Positions 24,604 through 37,913 of a DNA stretch of 64,000 nt are shown here, piece after piece (the stretch's first letter is position 1; every line of letters begins with the position of its first letter). The notes beneath the pieces are model-generated. The model made no database searches. It worked only from the letters and a program-made list of their open reading frames with translations, and was not told where the DNA came from. This stretch comes from Atopsyche davidsoni (lineage: Eukaryota; Arthropoda; Insecta; Trichoptera; Hydrobiosidae): contig JAILWY010000002.1 of the NCBI GenBank assembly GCA_022113835.1, positions 6,798,501 through 6,862,500 on the forward strand, given 5' to 3'. A program made the translations under genes and the position numbers.

Positions 24604-27600
24604 ACAATTAAACATAAGGATTATTGTCATTTAGGGAAAATTTATAATTTCAATAGTTGTAAGGATCGGGGAAATCATTTCTTTCTAGAAGGTATAATTG
24701 ATATTTGAGGTATTTTTGTATAAGATTTATTACGACTCATATAATAACTTTGCACACCATATAAGCAATTTAAGCCAAATGCAAACATTACTAAAGGTAT
24801 ATTAGGCTTAAAATCTAATATAAGAATGCATTTAATGGTAATTTTAAATTGAGAAACCAGTAGTAAGCATTATCTATAAACTTAAATATCGACGGCAGCA
24901 AACAAATTAATGTTACTAACAGATCATGCCAATAAAATTTTAATAGTTTAATAAAAAATAATTGAAATGAGGTGTCTGCTTAAAAAAAATTACATTATAT
25001 ACCTGCACAAAACATTTGGGTCTCTTTCAAGGGCCACTTAGTTGGCAGCAACTCTCTTTCCCTATCAATAGCTGACTTTTTGAGGTATCTCTGCCACAGA
25101 AAAAATTTGTAATATCATACACAAATTCAAAATGCCTATAATTGCCTTGAATGGACACATAAATGATATTCTTCATTAAAATACGCAACTATCTATTATT
25201 AGCAAAGAGAATCAACCAAGGAAAATATTATTCTACACTCATAGCTATGTTAGTTTATTTCTCTTCACCGATTGTAGAAATACATTTTATATTATATATT
25301 TTAAAGTAAGTTGTTATATGCCTTAATAATTTCCTTTACTTAATCTTTTAACTTATTTATTTAGTGCAGTTATTGGAAATACTCAACATGTACAAAAATT
25401 AATCTATTCTACAATAAGTTTTACCGTCCATTGTAGAAACATTTACTTCTAAAAGGTGTTTCCGTCTCTTGAAAGGCTGTATTTCTTGCAATTAAAATAA
25501 CATTTTTTATTTCCTTTTTACAATAGAGACTTGTAACTGTTAATGAATGTTTAAATTAACAATTTCCATATATGACACTGAGCATTAGAAATATTCATCC
25601 TTGCTTAAATCTAGTAGCACTTTATTATCTGCGATTATCAATTTGCTTGAGATTCTATTAATCAAACAAAGTTTGCATAATCAGAACAGAAAATTCATGG
25701 GGAAAAATTTATAATCTGCCATCATATCTTTCACACTTTGACGCTTCTATTCAGATTCTGACATGGATTTTTGAGCTTCAAGCTTTCTCTATCTTACAGT
25801 ATACACAATCGGGCTTTCCGTGTTCTTGAAGCTACAGTACAGTAAATTTTTTTACTATGAAGGCAATTGTTTTAGATATTTAAACTATGGTGTCCAAAAA
25901 TACTATTTTAATACTTGACAACCATTACGGATATCAAAAAAAGTATTATTTTTGTACTAAAGATGAGTAAATAAAATATTTTTGCACTGTCAATAAATAT
26001 TACCATATAAGCGAATGGGTCTAATAAATGATTGTAATATTATCTTAAATAATTACATTTATTTTTCTGTAACAATACTAACATTGTAACATGTAGGTAC
26101 ACGTATGGTATTGGAAGACACTGATAACGGATACTATTCACAATAATAATTGTAGAAGTATGTATTTTGTATGCATTACTCCATTTTATAAATTTAAAAT
26201 TTTCCTTAAGACAATGAGGGATCTCTCTATTTCAGTAAAAAATATTTCTGCATATTTCAGTGGGATTTTTTGACCAAAATTTTACCTTTAACAGAATCAT
26301 ATACACCAAATAAAATTTTGTAAAGAAAAAGATTCCATAAAATAAATGTTAACTTTCAATTCACTGCTAAAATCCCCTGTAGCATTGCAGAATATGCTGT
26401 AGTTGGATAAATTGTTATTTTTTAGTGCATACCTCGTAATAGTCCAATTGTTATATACATTGTCACTTTACGAATTTTAGAGAAAAGTGTGGTTCATGAA
26501 ATCTCACCATCGAGCGACCTTAAGGTAAAACAAAAAATAAAGCAGGTAAAATTATATTTGCTAGTTAAGTGTCTCAAAGACTATACCTTCCACGTAGAAG
26601 GTTTAATTAAATCTATATTCTAAAGTTGTGTCTCATTATAATTTTGTTTTAATTGTAACACTAATGAAAGAAGTGTTATCTTTACCTAAGCCTCATTCGA
26701 ATAGTCGCTAGGGGCTTTTGGTTATATTGTACGCTATATTATATTATACTCGTAAAACAATAATTTTTTATAAAATGTCACATGTTTTGTTTTCCGTCAA
26801 GGTTCATCATTAGCTTTCTTTGAGAATGTATGCCAGTTAATGTCACTGTCCTCTAATTAGTACCAGTCTAGTTGCGTGCCCAAAAATGGCTAAATGAGAG
26901 AAGCGTGTCACCTTGAAAATATTGTGTGATTTCTAACTGAAAAATTAAAGAGTACCTGAAGTAATTAATATTAAAAATATTATTATAACCTGTGAATGTA
27001 TATACTTAATTAAATTCTGAAATTTTGTATACCTTGTAATGTAATTACACACTTCTATAAAATATTTGACTTTCTCTTAACATCCACATGAATATTTACT
27101 CAAAATGTATTCTGTTATATTACAAAAAGTCATAAAAGTACTCCCATTATTGGGTTCTATAATTTTTTTATGTATTTCTTGATTGTGGTGTCAACTCTTT
27201 TTAATTGATATTAAAACTACTGTAAAAAAACCCAATGTGCAATGCCTATCCCACAGATTTCCAACTTCTATCTACTACTTATCTATTAATATTTTTTTTA
27301 TATCAATTAGCACAAAAAGAATGATATAAATTCATATGTAGTTTGGGCAGCTGCGGTCTATAACCCCCTACACATGTCGCAACACAATTTGCACACACTT
27401 GCAGCTAGCTAATAGCATCCTACTTTCTCGTTGTATACTTAGGCAAAACCATAAAAACACCCAAAATATTGGGAAGTTATTGGCTGATTGCAAATCGGTT
27501 GAAAGTTGTATTGCTGCGTGCGTAGAGGTCTTATGAAATATCCCACGGTGTTCTGAACATGTATTTTCTGTACTCTTTCTTTATCTTATCAATTAATTAC

Positions 27601-28391
27601 ACAACAAACAAAAACAAATCTCACCTCTGACTACCACTGGAATTTGCACAAAACGGAGTCAATATTTGTTACCTGTTTTTAATTGATACCTTTTTCTCAA
27701 AATATTTGCAGTAAATCATTTTGATTTTATTTTTATTCACAGTGCAAGCAGACATAACCGTAAAAAAAATATTATTGTTATATTCTTGTTCGTGTTGTTA
27801 TTTTTGTCAGTCTGCTCGGATAGGAAAAGATATTAAGATATTTGCCTGAGGACAATGGTAGACATGTTGGTGAAAGTAAAGTTTTAAAAGGCGTATAATG
27901 GTCAAATTGTAGCTTTTTACATTTTTATTCGCTGCCGACTAGTCATTTTAAGTACATAGTCAAACGATTTTATTTAATAATATTCTAATATCTCTTTTAT
28001 AAAAAATTTTAAAAAAGTTTTTTTTATTGGTTATCATGTATCCTTGGTGGTATTTACATTTATTGTGAGCCCACAGCTCTCGATGAGATCGATGTCTCCA
28101 ATGATTGAAGTCAAACTGTATTGCTGGCTAATAATGTATCTTATTATAAAACTATTACGTTCAGACTAAATACCAACATTGATATCTCTTCTGTGTGCTT
28201 ATGTATTATTTTAAGATTATTCCCATGTATAAACACAGAACCAATGTGATAAGGAATATTTGCATTTTGATATGACTAGATTTTATGTAAATTTCTTTAT
28301 TATGTTCTCATTCGAAAGAACTTACTCTTGTTAAGAAGTTTGAATTGGCTAATAATATAAAGTAAAAAATATTTATTTGAAAGTATTAAGT
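24604..28391. other. Intergenic between the isomerase and P450 gene A
   Basis: About 3.8 kb of AT-rich DNA without a recognisable gene on either strand. One MITE copy at 27370-27525 is listed separately. Confidence 0.55.
27370..27525. mobile_element. MITE, AGCCAATAGC family
   Basis: The left end reads CACATGTCGCAACACAA and CTAGCTAATAGCATCCTA. The right end reads TTATTGGCTGATTGCAAATC and AAAGTTGTATTGCTGCGTG. The two ends are imperfect inverted complements. A second full-length relative is at 45884-46042 and partial ones at 1445 and 53296. No coding capacity. Confidence 0.6.
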
Positions 28392-30368
28392 ATGGCTTTT
28401 ATAAGTTCTTCAATAATCGGTGATTTTATATTTCTTGTGATATGTTTAGTGGGATTCGTTTACTTTTGGTTTCGTCAACGCTTTTCTTACTGGGAAAAAA
28501 AAGGAGTATATTCTCCCGAGGCGTGCATCCCTTCTGGTCATATTAAAGAAATCATCAATGGAACTCTTCAAATAGGTCAACAGTTTGAAGAATTATACTA
28601 CCGAACGAGAAGCCGACCTTTTGTTGGAATATACATGGTCCACAAGTACGCCCTTCTAGTGAACGACCCTGAACTCATCAAAACTATTCTCGTCAAAGAA
28701 TTCATGCACTTTACGGATCACGGTTTTGTTCATCACGATGAGTCTGAACCACTAGAAGGACATCTGTTTAATATCAACGGAAACAGATGGAGAAACATCC
28801 GAGTAAAACTCATCCCTGCGTTTACATCGGGAAAGATGAAAGTCATGTTTGATACGCTTTTAGTGCATGGGAAAGTTATGCAGTCAGTTATAGAGCCGAT
28901 AGTCAAAGCTGGAGATGTTGTCGACGTAAAAGAAACTTTAGCGAGATACAACACTGATATTATTGGAACTTGCGTGTTTGGTATTGAGTGCAACAGCCTT
29001 ACTTCAAAAGACCCAATGTTTCGTAATATGAGCAAAAAATCCCAAGTTTTACCTTTCCACCGTGCCGCTATCCAAATGATGTCTCTTATGGCTCCTTGGA
29101 TTGTCACTCGACTCAGAGTCAGTATGTACCAGAATGATGTCAATAAATTTTTCTTAGAAGCAGCTGAAGAATCTATGAAGTATCGTCAGAAAGAGAAGAT
29201 TGAGAGAAGTGATTATTTACAGATACTGATGAAACTGAGAGATGATCGAGTTGCACAAGAAACAGGAGCTGCTGCTGCAATCGGTGAGAATGTTTTTTTT
29301 TTTTTACACAAATAAGAAAATATTTTAATTACGTTTTATCATAATGGATACGAACAGTTATAAATCAATTTTGAGTTTTTTTAGTTGTATTACTTTAATT
29401 ATTTATTTATCTTGATATGTAAACAGATGAGGATGAAGATGCATCCATGACGATGGGAGATCTGGCGGCTCAGTTCTTTGTATTTTTTGTGGACGGAGTG
29501 GAAACTTCATCAACCACAGCCAGCTTTGCATTATTTGAGCTAGCTCGGAACCCTGATGTTCAGGAAACATTAAGAAATGAAATCGATGAGGTGTTAGCAC
29601 ATCACGGTGGAAAACTCACATACGAATCTCTATCGGATATGAAATATCTTTTCCAAGTGGTTGAAGGTAATATTAAAACATCTAGTTCAAATAATTTTAC
29701 AAATACTTCCATATTTAGTGTAGGTTTTGTGTAAATGACTCATCAGTAATTAAAATAGTATTGATTTGATTTACAGAGGCCTTGCGTATGTATCCACCAT
29801 TACCACTCTTGATGAGAGTTTGCACTAAAGACTTTACAATTCCTGACACTAATGTTGTAATAGACAAAGGAACGACCCTGGCGATACCCATTATGGGAAT
29901 CCATAGAGATCCCGACGTGTATCCGGATCCTCTGAAGTTCAACCCGGATCGATTTTCTGCTGAGAATAAAGCTACCCGACACAAGTTCATGCATATTCCT
30001 TTCGGAGAAGGTCCAAGAATGTGCATGGGTATGTAACACAATATTCTCTACTAATTTTAACCTAATTTATCCAATTTTATTCTCTAAAGAGTGTTACCTC
30101 TTGATAACACTCTTGGAAATATTACCATATATTTTCATCAAAATAAAATGGAATATTAAATCTAATCAACAGGATGACATACTTACTCTCTGTTATTGCA
30201 GGTACTCGGTTTGGAAGTCTTATGGCCCGCATGGGTCTTGTAAATATTATCTCTCGGTATGAAGTTACAACGGATGAGAAGTATCTTAAACCTTTTGTAT
30301 ATAAACCAAATTCTTTCATATTATCGCCGATCAATGGAATCAACGTTCATTTGACAAAACGGAAATAG
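28392..30368 (+). CDS. Cytochrome P450, CYP6-like (gene A)
   Basis: Endoplasmic-reticulum heme monooxygenase of the CYP3 clan; such enzymes oxidise xenobiotics or hormones with electrons from NADPH-P450 reductase. Exons 28392-29283, 29427-29666, 29777-30028 and 30202-30368 give 516 residues, with all introns phase 1. There is an N-terminal membrane anchor (residues ~8-28), then helix C WRNIR. The ExxR motif is EALR, the PERF-type motif is PDRF, and the heme loop is FGEGPRMCMG. The helix I motif reads FVDGVETSS, with Asp where A/G is usual before the oxygen-binding Gly, which could alter activity. The start at 28392 matches the MAF start of relatives; an in-frame TTG upstream is not used. AATAAA at 30452 probably ends the transcript. 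It faces gene B tail to tail. Substrate unknown. Confidence 0.92.
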
Positions 30369-30451
30369 CAATACGGAATGCTTGGAATAAGTATTTTTTT
30401 ACATTACATATTAGTTCTTTTTTTTAAGTTTGTGAATTTTTTGGAGTGAAA

Positions 30452-30457
30452 AATAAA
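30452..30457 (+). terminator. Polyadenylation signal AATAAA of P450 gene A
   Basis: AATAAA about 85 bases after the stop codon of gene A. Confidence 0.55.
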
Positions 30458-31441
30458 TTTTATGTAATTGTAACGATAAAAATCACTACTAGACCTTGAA
30501 GCTTACTTGAAATTTAGGGCAAATTGATTTGTGGCTGTCTGTGGCAGTGTGCTTGTTTCTTCAATATTTTTTGACTTACTCATATTTGTTATTTTAATTT
30601 TAAAGATTATCAAGTATGGAGATTGATTAACAATTTTGTTTGTGATTTTTATCATTAGTATAAAGCAAACAACAAAACAAAAAGTGATTGATCATCAAAT
30701 AAAGTTAGACCTATTAACCAGAGAGCAATTAATTAACCTGTTCACAAAGTAAGTGCACAAAGATAAGTATCACCAAATATTGCATTTCAGTAATAAAGTG
30801 CAATAATCATAAATATTAATGGAAAATCTATTTTCAGTCTGAAGTATATTGACATTACCCTTAAGTACCTTTCGGTTATCTGTAAACAGTGTTTCATTTT
30901 ATCATTTTCAGTGATGCACTTAGTAAATTAATGTCATAACAATAAACACAGATATAATGAGTTTCGTTTAGGTTATATGCCTACTTTATTTTAAAATATA
31001 TATAAGAAAGTATAAAACAGTACAACTACTACTATATTTATGTGGTATATTATTGTCACATGGTTAGAAAAACTCATTTAAAATAACTCCTCTTGTTATT
31101 GTTATTTATGAAATTCATTTTAAAAAAATGTAAATCTCTGACTGAAATCTGGCCTATCAAGAGATTCAGAGATTCAGTGCTCTGATCAATCTGATGAATG
31201 AGGTCACCAGGCTTCTCGATAAATCTACACATTCACTGGAAGTCTAGAGCACTAACTTCAATTGCAAAACAATGGATCACAAAGCCACAAATTATCACAC
31301 CACAATGGAATCAATGTGGTTGATAATTTCTGTAATTTCTTGCAGATCGCTCATATTTATGTTAATTTAACTATAAAATATAGTGTATCGTGTATTAGTA
31401 GTAGCGTTAGTAGCATCTAAAAGCACGTACTTATAACACAG
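30458..31441. other. Spacer between the 3' ends of genes A and B
   Basis: AT-rich, convergent intergenic space. No coding region recognised. Confidence 0.6.
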
Positions 31442-34110
31442 TTAAATATTTCTCTTCTTCAGCTGCAAATGAAGTCCCCCCTTGGGAGAAAGAATGAAAC
31501 TTGATCTTTCAAGTTTCATTGGAATACTCGTCTTCTCGCAGACTGATACTTCGTACTTGGAAAGTATTGAAACAAGCCCAAGTCTGATTTGCATTACTGC
31601 AAATCTATTCCCTATAATAATATATTACAAATTAACATTTGCGAAGGGTTGCTTAAAGTTTTAACTATAATAACTGATTCATGTGGGAATTTTTTATTCA
31701 TTTTACATAAACTAACACTGTTAAGTCAGATTCTAAAGTTTTGTAATTTAATTATTAGTAAATTGGGATAAAAATTCACTGAGTTGGATTTTGTTTGGAA
31801 CGCAAGTATGAGTATGGTAAATATTAAACTTTTTATCAGTAGATCAACAACATTAAGATTATTTCTATGTTTACTGAGAACTGCATAATATAACACAATG
31901 TGCAAAATGTAAAACAGAATCCAATCTTACCAATGCAGAGGCGAGGACCTTCTCCAAAAGGTAAATAAGAGAAATGATGTCTGGAATTAGTGTTTTCTGG
32001 GGTGAATCTTTCTGGATCAAATTTACTAGGTTCTGGGTAGTAATCGGGGTCCATGTGAATTCCCCATGTAGAAACTAATACCGGAGTGTCCTTCTCTATC
32101 ACAATTTCAGTCCCCGGAAGGGTATATTCTTTTGTGCATATTCTAAGTAACACAGGAAAAGGTGGATACTTCCTCAACGTTTCTGCAAATGTTATTTAAT
32201 ATTTATTTTATGTATTATATGTATATAAATTGATTCTCAAAATTAATTCCACACATTACAACAGAGTGATTTTTCATGCACACCTGTATTGGGAGATATT
32301 TGTTGATTATGACAGGGCAATGCTTGCATTATTATGCAATGCCATTGGGCATTATTTTTGGAAAAGTATAATAGTAATTGTTTCCCATAACTATTCAAAT
32401 TGAAATATTAATTCTTTACCTTGGATAACTTTATTGAGGTATGACATTTCTTGGAGAGCGTCGTACGTCACTTTACCTCCATTCTTAGTCACTACTTCAT
32501 CTATTTCTTTCTTTACGGTATCCTGAATTTCAGGGTTCAGTGCCATCTCATACAATGCAAAACCTGCCGTTGTTGAAGATGTTTCAAATCCAGCGACAAA
32601 GAATACGAATACCTGAGCGGCCACCTGAAGCAATGTCAGTCGAGTTCCATCATCAGGTGGAACTTCGTCTCCTTTAATAATAAAAGAAAATAATATATGT
32701 TACACAATTTATAATAAAGGTAGACAGACAGTCATAGATCTTTGGGCTGAAAATATGATCAATTGACTTAAAAATTTTAATTTGCTGTTTCTTTTAGCTA
32801 CTTTTAAAATGGGTCTAAATTGGGAGCTCAAATTTCAGCAATGAAAATATAAGGCAACAGATATTGTTACCATTTTATTGAATTAAATAATAGTTAAATA
32901 TTTTTGTCATTCTATGTTTGTGTAATAAAATATCTGTCAGCTTCAAGACGGGTAGATGTATAGTTTTCAAAGTAAACTTAGAAGATAGATAAAATATTTT
33001 TTCGTACATGTGCTATTTAGTATAAAAAAAACAGATTTTTTTTTCATAGTTTTCAGTGACATATAGCAATAGGATTACGATAAAATGTCTAGATAAATAT
33101 ACTAACATTTAATTATTTTAACACTAAAGCCATTGTGATGCCATTAAAATGATTCTTGCAGTTGAAAATGCTACTTTTAAATATATTTGAGAAGTCATCA
33201 TAGTTTTGAAATTTACGTGAACCATCAATTGTAACAAATAACTACCTGTTTTTTCATCAATTGAACTCTGGTGCATCAGTTGGATCAATAGCTGAAGAAA
33301 GTCGTTCCGTTCGATCGCATTTTCCTCTCGGTACTTCACCATTTCGGTGACGAGATTTATGAAGAAATCGTTGACTTCAGTCCCTAAAATCTTCGTCCTG
33401 TACTTAGTGATCACGTTCGGAAAGAAAAAATCAAAAGTCAAGACTATAATTTCGAGCACGGTCGGACTGAAAGATCTCTTGCCCATCTTGCGAAACTCTG
33501 AATCGGGATTTTTGAAGCTGTTGCACTCTATACCGAAGGCGCAGTTTCCGATCACGTCCATGTTGAAGTTCTCGAAGAGATCCTTGACGTCGACGACGCC
33601 GTCGCTTTGGGCCAGGGTGCCGCTCAGGTGCTGCTTCATCTCCTCGGAGCAGTCCGCCACGATGTCGAACATCTTCCTCATCTTGCTGGAGGTGAAGGTG
33701 GGCGTGAGTTTGTTCCTCAGGTTCTTCCACTTCTCCCCGGTGGCGTTGAACAGGTTCCCGGTGATGGGGTCGCTCTCCTCGTCGTAAACAATACCGTGGT
33801 CGGAAAAGTGGACGAAGTCCTTTACCATGATCGCTTTTAGGAGATCGAGATCATTTATGATCAGAGTCGGCCGCTGGATGATGTATATTCCGGCAAATGG
33901 ATGTTGTTTTGTTTTGAAATATAAACTTTTAAACCACTCTCCGAAGCTTGTGTATTGAAAATTTCCGAACGGCACAGAAGGGGTCGGATTGTAAATGCCT
34001 TTGTTTTTCCAAAAGCTGTATTTGCGCTGGAACCAAACATACACGTAAACTCCCACAAGTATAGTGCAAATGAGAATATCCCACCAAAATGATATCAGAA
34101 TAAATGCCAT
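31442..34110 (-). CDS. Cytochrome P450, CYP6-like (gene B)
   Basis: Exons in transcript order: 33246-34110, 32420-32671, 31931-32182, 31442-31611; 1539 nt, 512 residues. Three phase-1 introns with GT-AG ends, the same positions as in genes C, K and L. The N-terminal anchor begins MAFILISFWWDILIC. Then come helix C WKNLR, helix I FVAGFETSS, ExxR (ETLR), DPERF and heme loop FGEGPRLCIG. The last exon continues [21 protein letters not shown] chose the ATG at 34110 over 34131 because every relative starts with MA-x-x-LISFW. A clear Inr plus DPE lies 92 bp upstream. It is a CYP3-clan microsomal monooxygenase with unknown substrate. Exon 1 differs clearly from the eight V exons, so it is a separate gene. 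Confidence 0.93.
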
Positions 34111-34170
34111 GCTTGTTTTGTTTACGTTCACGGTCTAATTAGATGTGATGTCGCACTGTTTCAGTCAGAC

Positions 34171-34204
34171 GGTCCTGGTGCCTCGGAGGACGATGCCGCA
34201 CTGC
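34171..34204 (-). promoter_or_regulatory. Core promoter (Inr + DPE) of gene B
   Basis: On the minus strand GCAGTG has its A at 34202 as +1, and GGACC occupies +28 to +32 (34171-34175), matching the DPE consensus at the required spacing. The predicted 5' UTR is 92 nt. Confidence 0.5.
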
Positions 34205-34971
34205 CAAGACGAGCACTTTATTGTTCAATTAGAGGCGCTTTGACGGCTCGAGTTGCTATGACGTATAAAACAACAAATTGGGTGTGGTTCTAGTCGAGCT
34301 CTCGTAACCGAATTTCAATCTTAAAATAGACTGCATCATATTTACTTTCGTTCACACATCCTATCCTATAAATGTGGTCTAAGAACCTCCCAAAAGAAGT
34401 GAATAAATCTAATAAGCCATTAAAATTTGCGATAAACTCTTTTACTTTTTTTTGTGATATTCGACCACAGTTTTTTTTTAATTGCAGCGATAGCGAGTAA
34501 TGCCAACTCAGCATGACAAAACTGTCGAAAATAATCATTAAAATGATGATGTAAGTAGTTTTCAACTTTTATCACTGAAAGATAATTGTTGACTGCTCTA
34601 ATTTCAGCTTTTTAATAGGTGCCTCTGCCGATTCTATCAAGTTTGATTGCACCTACTCGTGGTGTTTAGACCAGTGGTTCCCAAAATCAGTAACTCAGTA
34701 AACTCAGCGTGCGAACTGGACTCTCTTATTTATAATTAAAATAAAATATTTTAAAAAAACAGGTAATTTTTAGGTTGCGTTTATGTTGTTACGTTTTTTA
34801 TTCAAATTAATAAAACAACGAGATCTCGAATAATAAGACTAAAACATTAACTCGTGAAAATAAAAATAAAAAATTTAAGCTCGTTGGTATATTCATTAAA
34901 ATAGTTTTTTTAACAAACCAAAAAACATTAGTATAAAACACTACAAATTTTTTTAGAACAATAAATTATCC

Positions 34972-36335
34972 TTATTTGGGAGTCCTTTTCTTGAGTGTCA
35001 AGTAAACCCCTCCGTCTGAAGAAAGGATGAAACTCCTGTTGTCGTACTTCATGGGCACGTGCGTCTTATCACAGACTGAGACTTCGTACTTCGAAAGGAT
35101 GGAGACGAGCCCCAGCCTGGTCTGCATCATTCCGAATCTGCTTCCTAAAATACAAGAAATCGTATTTAATATATTAATGAGCTGAACAATTAAAAATAAA
35201 TCATGGAAAAGAGTTTACATCTGAACCTCGTCCTCACACACACGTCGAAAACTAATTATAAATTATACACAAAAAACAATACCAATTACTTGTAAGCATG
35301 TATACTGTAATGACACACCACAGTGCTCCAGTTGTTTCATGCAATGTAACCGTTGAAGCAAAATTTTAAGGGTTTGTCAGGTTTATCGTACCAATACAGA
35401 TCCTCGGGCCTTCCCCGAAGGGGAGGTAAGAGAAGTGGTGTCTGGCGGCCTTGTTTTCAGGGGAGAACCTCTCTGGGTCAAACTTCTTGGGGTCGGGGAA
35501 GAACTTGGGGTCCATCTGTATTCCCCAGATGGGAATCATCACCGGCGTGTCCTTTTCAATGACGATGTCCGTTCCGGGCAGGGTATACTCTTTGGTGCAA
35601 ATTCTGAAGATGACTGGTAGAGGTGGGTACTTCCTCAGCGTTTCTAGATAAACATAAAACATGCATATAACTATGAAGTATCTTTATGTTAACTATATTA
35701 ATCTTCGACACTTCAAATTAAAAGCAAGTGAAGGTTATAGTTTTCACAATAATTAAAAATCTTGAAAATTGTCATTTCATTATTTAAGTATGTACTTGAG
35801 TTTCAGTGACAATAGTTTATTTAAAGAAATGAAACCGTATTTTGATTTCATAAATACGAGAATTATTTTCTGTATTTCTCGTCTCGTCTAAATGACACCT
35901 GCCATAGCAAAGCTCAAAAATTACGTTTTCAAGTGTCAATTCGGAGCAAACATCGTTGTATATTTGATATTCCCATTTAATTTGATAAAATGTCAAACAA
36001 GGCGTATTCCATTCTTTTGATACTTTTATGTAAGCTTCGTGGGCTGAAGACGTCTAAACCTCTGAAGACAAGGCCAGTACCTTCGATGACCTTGGTGAGG
36101 TAGGTCATTTCCCCGAGAGCGTCATAAGTGATCTTCCCGTCGTGGCCGGCCAGCACCTCGTCAATCTCCTCGCGGAGGGCATCCTGGATGTCGGGGTTCA
36201 GCGCCAGCTCGTACAGCGCGAAGCTGGCCGTCGTGGAGGACGTCTCGAAGCCGGCGATGAAGAACACGAACACCTGCGCAGCCAACTGCATCATCGTCAG
36301 CCGGGTCCCGTCATCTGGGGGAGCCTCTCCTTTTC
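34972..36335 (-). other. Constant exons 2-4 shared by the V1-V8 array
   Basis: Exon 2 (36081-36335, 255 nt) begins [17 protein letters not shown] and carries helix I. Exon 3 (35392-35643, 252 nt) carries ExxR to the heme Cys. Exon 4 (34972-35144, 173 nt) carries helix L and the C-terminus. Exons 2 and 3 are symmetrical phase 1-1. They are the only copy of these exons between 37 kb and 56 kb on this strand, although eight exon 1 copies precede them. About 92% of residues match the equivalent exons of gene K, and the introns are also alike. Confidence 0.75.
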
Positions 36336-37913
36336 CTGGTTAAAAAATAATACATTCATTACAGAATAACAACAAGTAGATATCTTACATTTTTTGGATA
36401 ATGTGATTTTTTTATTTTATTCACCATGTCACTTTCAGAAACACCGCATACTCGTTTATCCTTTTAGAAGTCGCAAAAATACTGAAAGTTTTCCACTGTA
36501 GGCAAAACAGCTGTTTTATTGAACGCCTAACGCTTGTTTTATTCGTTCAAATTTTGGCCATTTACTCGTATTTTTTTATGTATTACTTGTTACTTTTGTT
36601 AAACTAACAGCTTTTTACACGCATAACTAACCATTTTTTTGTACAATACATATTTACATTGGTATAATTCATACATACAAATGTATAACACATATCTACA
36701 TTTGTATTTTACATCATGAATATATACATATATACAAATTAACATAAATAAATATGTATATGCTACACAGATTTTCTGTTTCAATGAATGAGATTTTCAA
36801 ATGAATAATATCAATAAATTTTAACTTTTTCGAGACTTTATTAATAATGAGAGTATATTTATATATATATTTTCTTAATTATAGTATTTTGATACTATAA
36901 ATACATCGAAAGATATATTATTAATAAATAAAATAAATACTGGAATTAAAATATAGTTAAGCTCTAAAAAAGTTTATTTGTTTATGGAATTAGCTTGGGT
37001 TATTTGGAGACCTGCGTTGTGAAACGTTATTGGTACCTGCTTCATCTGAGATCGAATTCTGGTGCATTAGTTGGATCAACAACTGAAGAAAGTCATTCCG
37101 TTCGATAGAATTCTCTTCGCGGTGTTTCACCATATCGGACACCGTCTTTATGAAGAAATCGTTAATTTCAGTGCCTATTAACCACGACTTATGCTTTGTT
37201 ATTACATTAGGAATGAAAAAATCAATGGACTGTATGATGCTGACTAAGGGGGTGGGCTCGAACATCCTTTTCCCCATCTTCCTGAACTCGGCATCAGGGT
37301 TTTTAAAGCTGTTGCAGTCGATCCCGAAAGCGCAGTTTCCGATGACATCCGTGTTCAACTTCGCGTACAACTCCTTCACGTCGACAGAATCATTATCCAC
37401 CAGAGCGTCGGCCAAATGTATCTTCATCTCTTCCGAGCAGTTGGCAACAATATCGAACATGTTCTTCATCTTGCTGGACGTAAAAGTCGGTGTCAACTTT
37501 GTCCTCAGGTTCTTCCACTTCTCTCCGGTGGCGTTGAACAGGTGGCCGGCGATCGGTTCCGTCTCCTCGTCGTAATTGAACCCGTGGTCAGAGAAATGCA
37601 CAAAGTCCTTGACAAGAATCTGTTTTACGGAATCCACATCGTTTACGACAAACGTGGGCCGGTGAAGCATGAAGATGCCGACGTGAGGATGTTCCTTCGT
37701 TTCAAAGTATATATCTTTAAAATTTTCTCCGATTTGCTTCTTGCCCATAAACGTGCTCGAAACGTTTCCAAATGGTACGCTCGGTTCGGGATAGAACAAT
37801 CCTTTGTTTTTCCAGTAGCCATATTGCCGGCGGAAAAAAATATACGCAATTATTAAACCGAGTACACTAATTAACAGTAAATCGCACCAAAAACTTATTA
37901 ATATCACTGCCAT
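34972..37913 (-). CDS. Cytochrome P450, CYP6-like (gene C): variable exon V8 plus the shared constant exons
   Basis: Exons 37037-37913 (V8), 36081-36335, 35392-35643 and 34972-35144 give 1557 nt, 518 residues, all introns phase 1. V8 encodes the membrane anchor ([19 protein letters not shown]), the hinge PEPSVPFGN, and helix C WKNLR, up to helix H. The constant exons encode helix I (FIAGFETSS), ExxR (ETLR), DPERF, heme loop [10 protein letters not shown] and the C-terminal [22 protein letters not shown]8 is the nearest of eight tandem exon 1 copies, 701 bp from exon 2, so this pairing is the default reading. Seven further exon 1 copies upstream have no exons 2-4 of their own. Start chosen at 37913 (MAVILIS), not the upstream in-frame Met at 38015, by comparison with relatives. 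Confidence 0.9.

Noticed and set aside
33347..33787. Long plus-strand open frames antisense to P450 exon 1 copies (also at 38802, 41181, 52333 and 57984)
   Set aside because: They are shadows of the conserved minus-strand exons, with no independent family resemblance.
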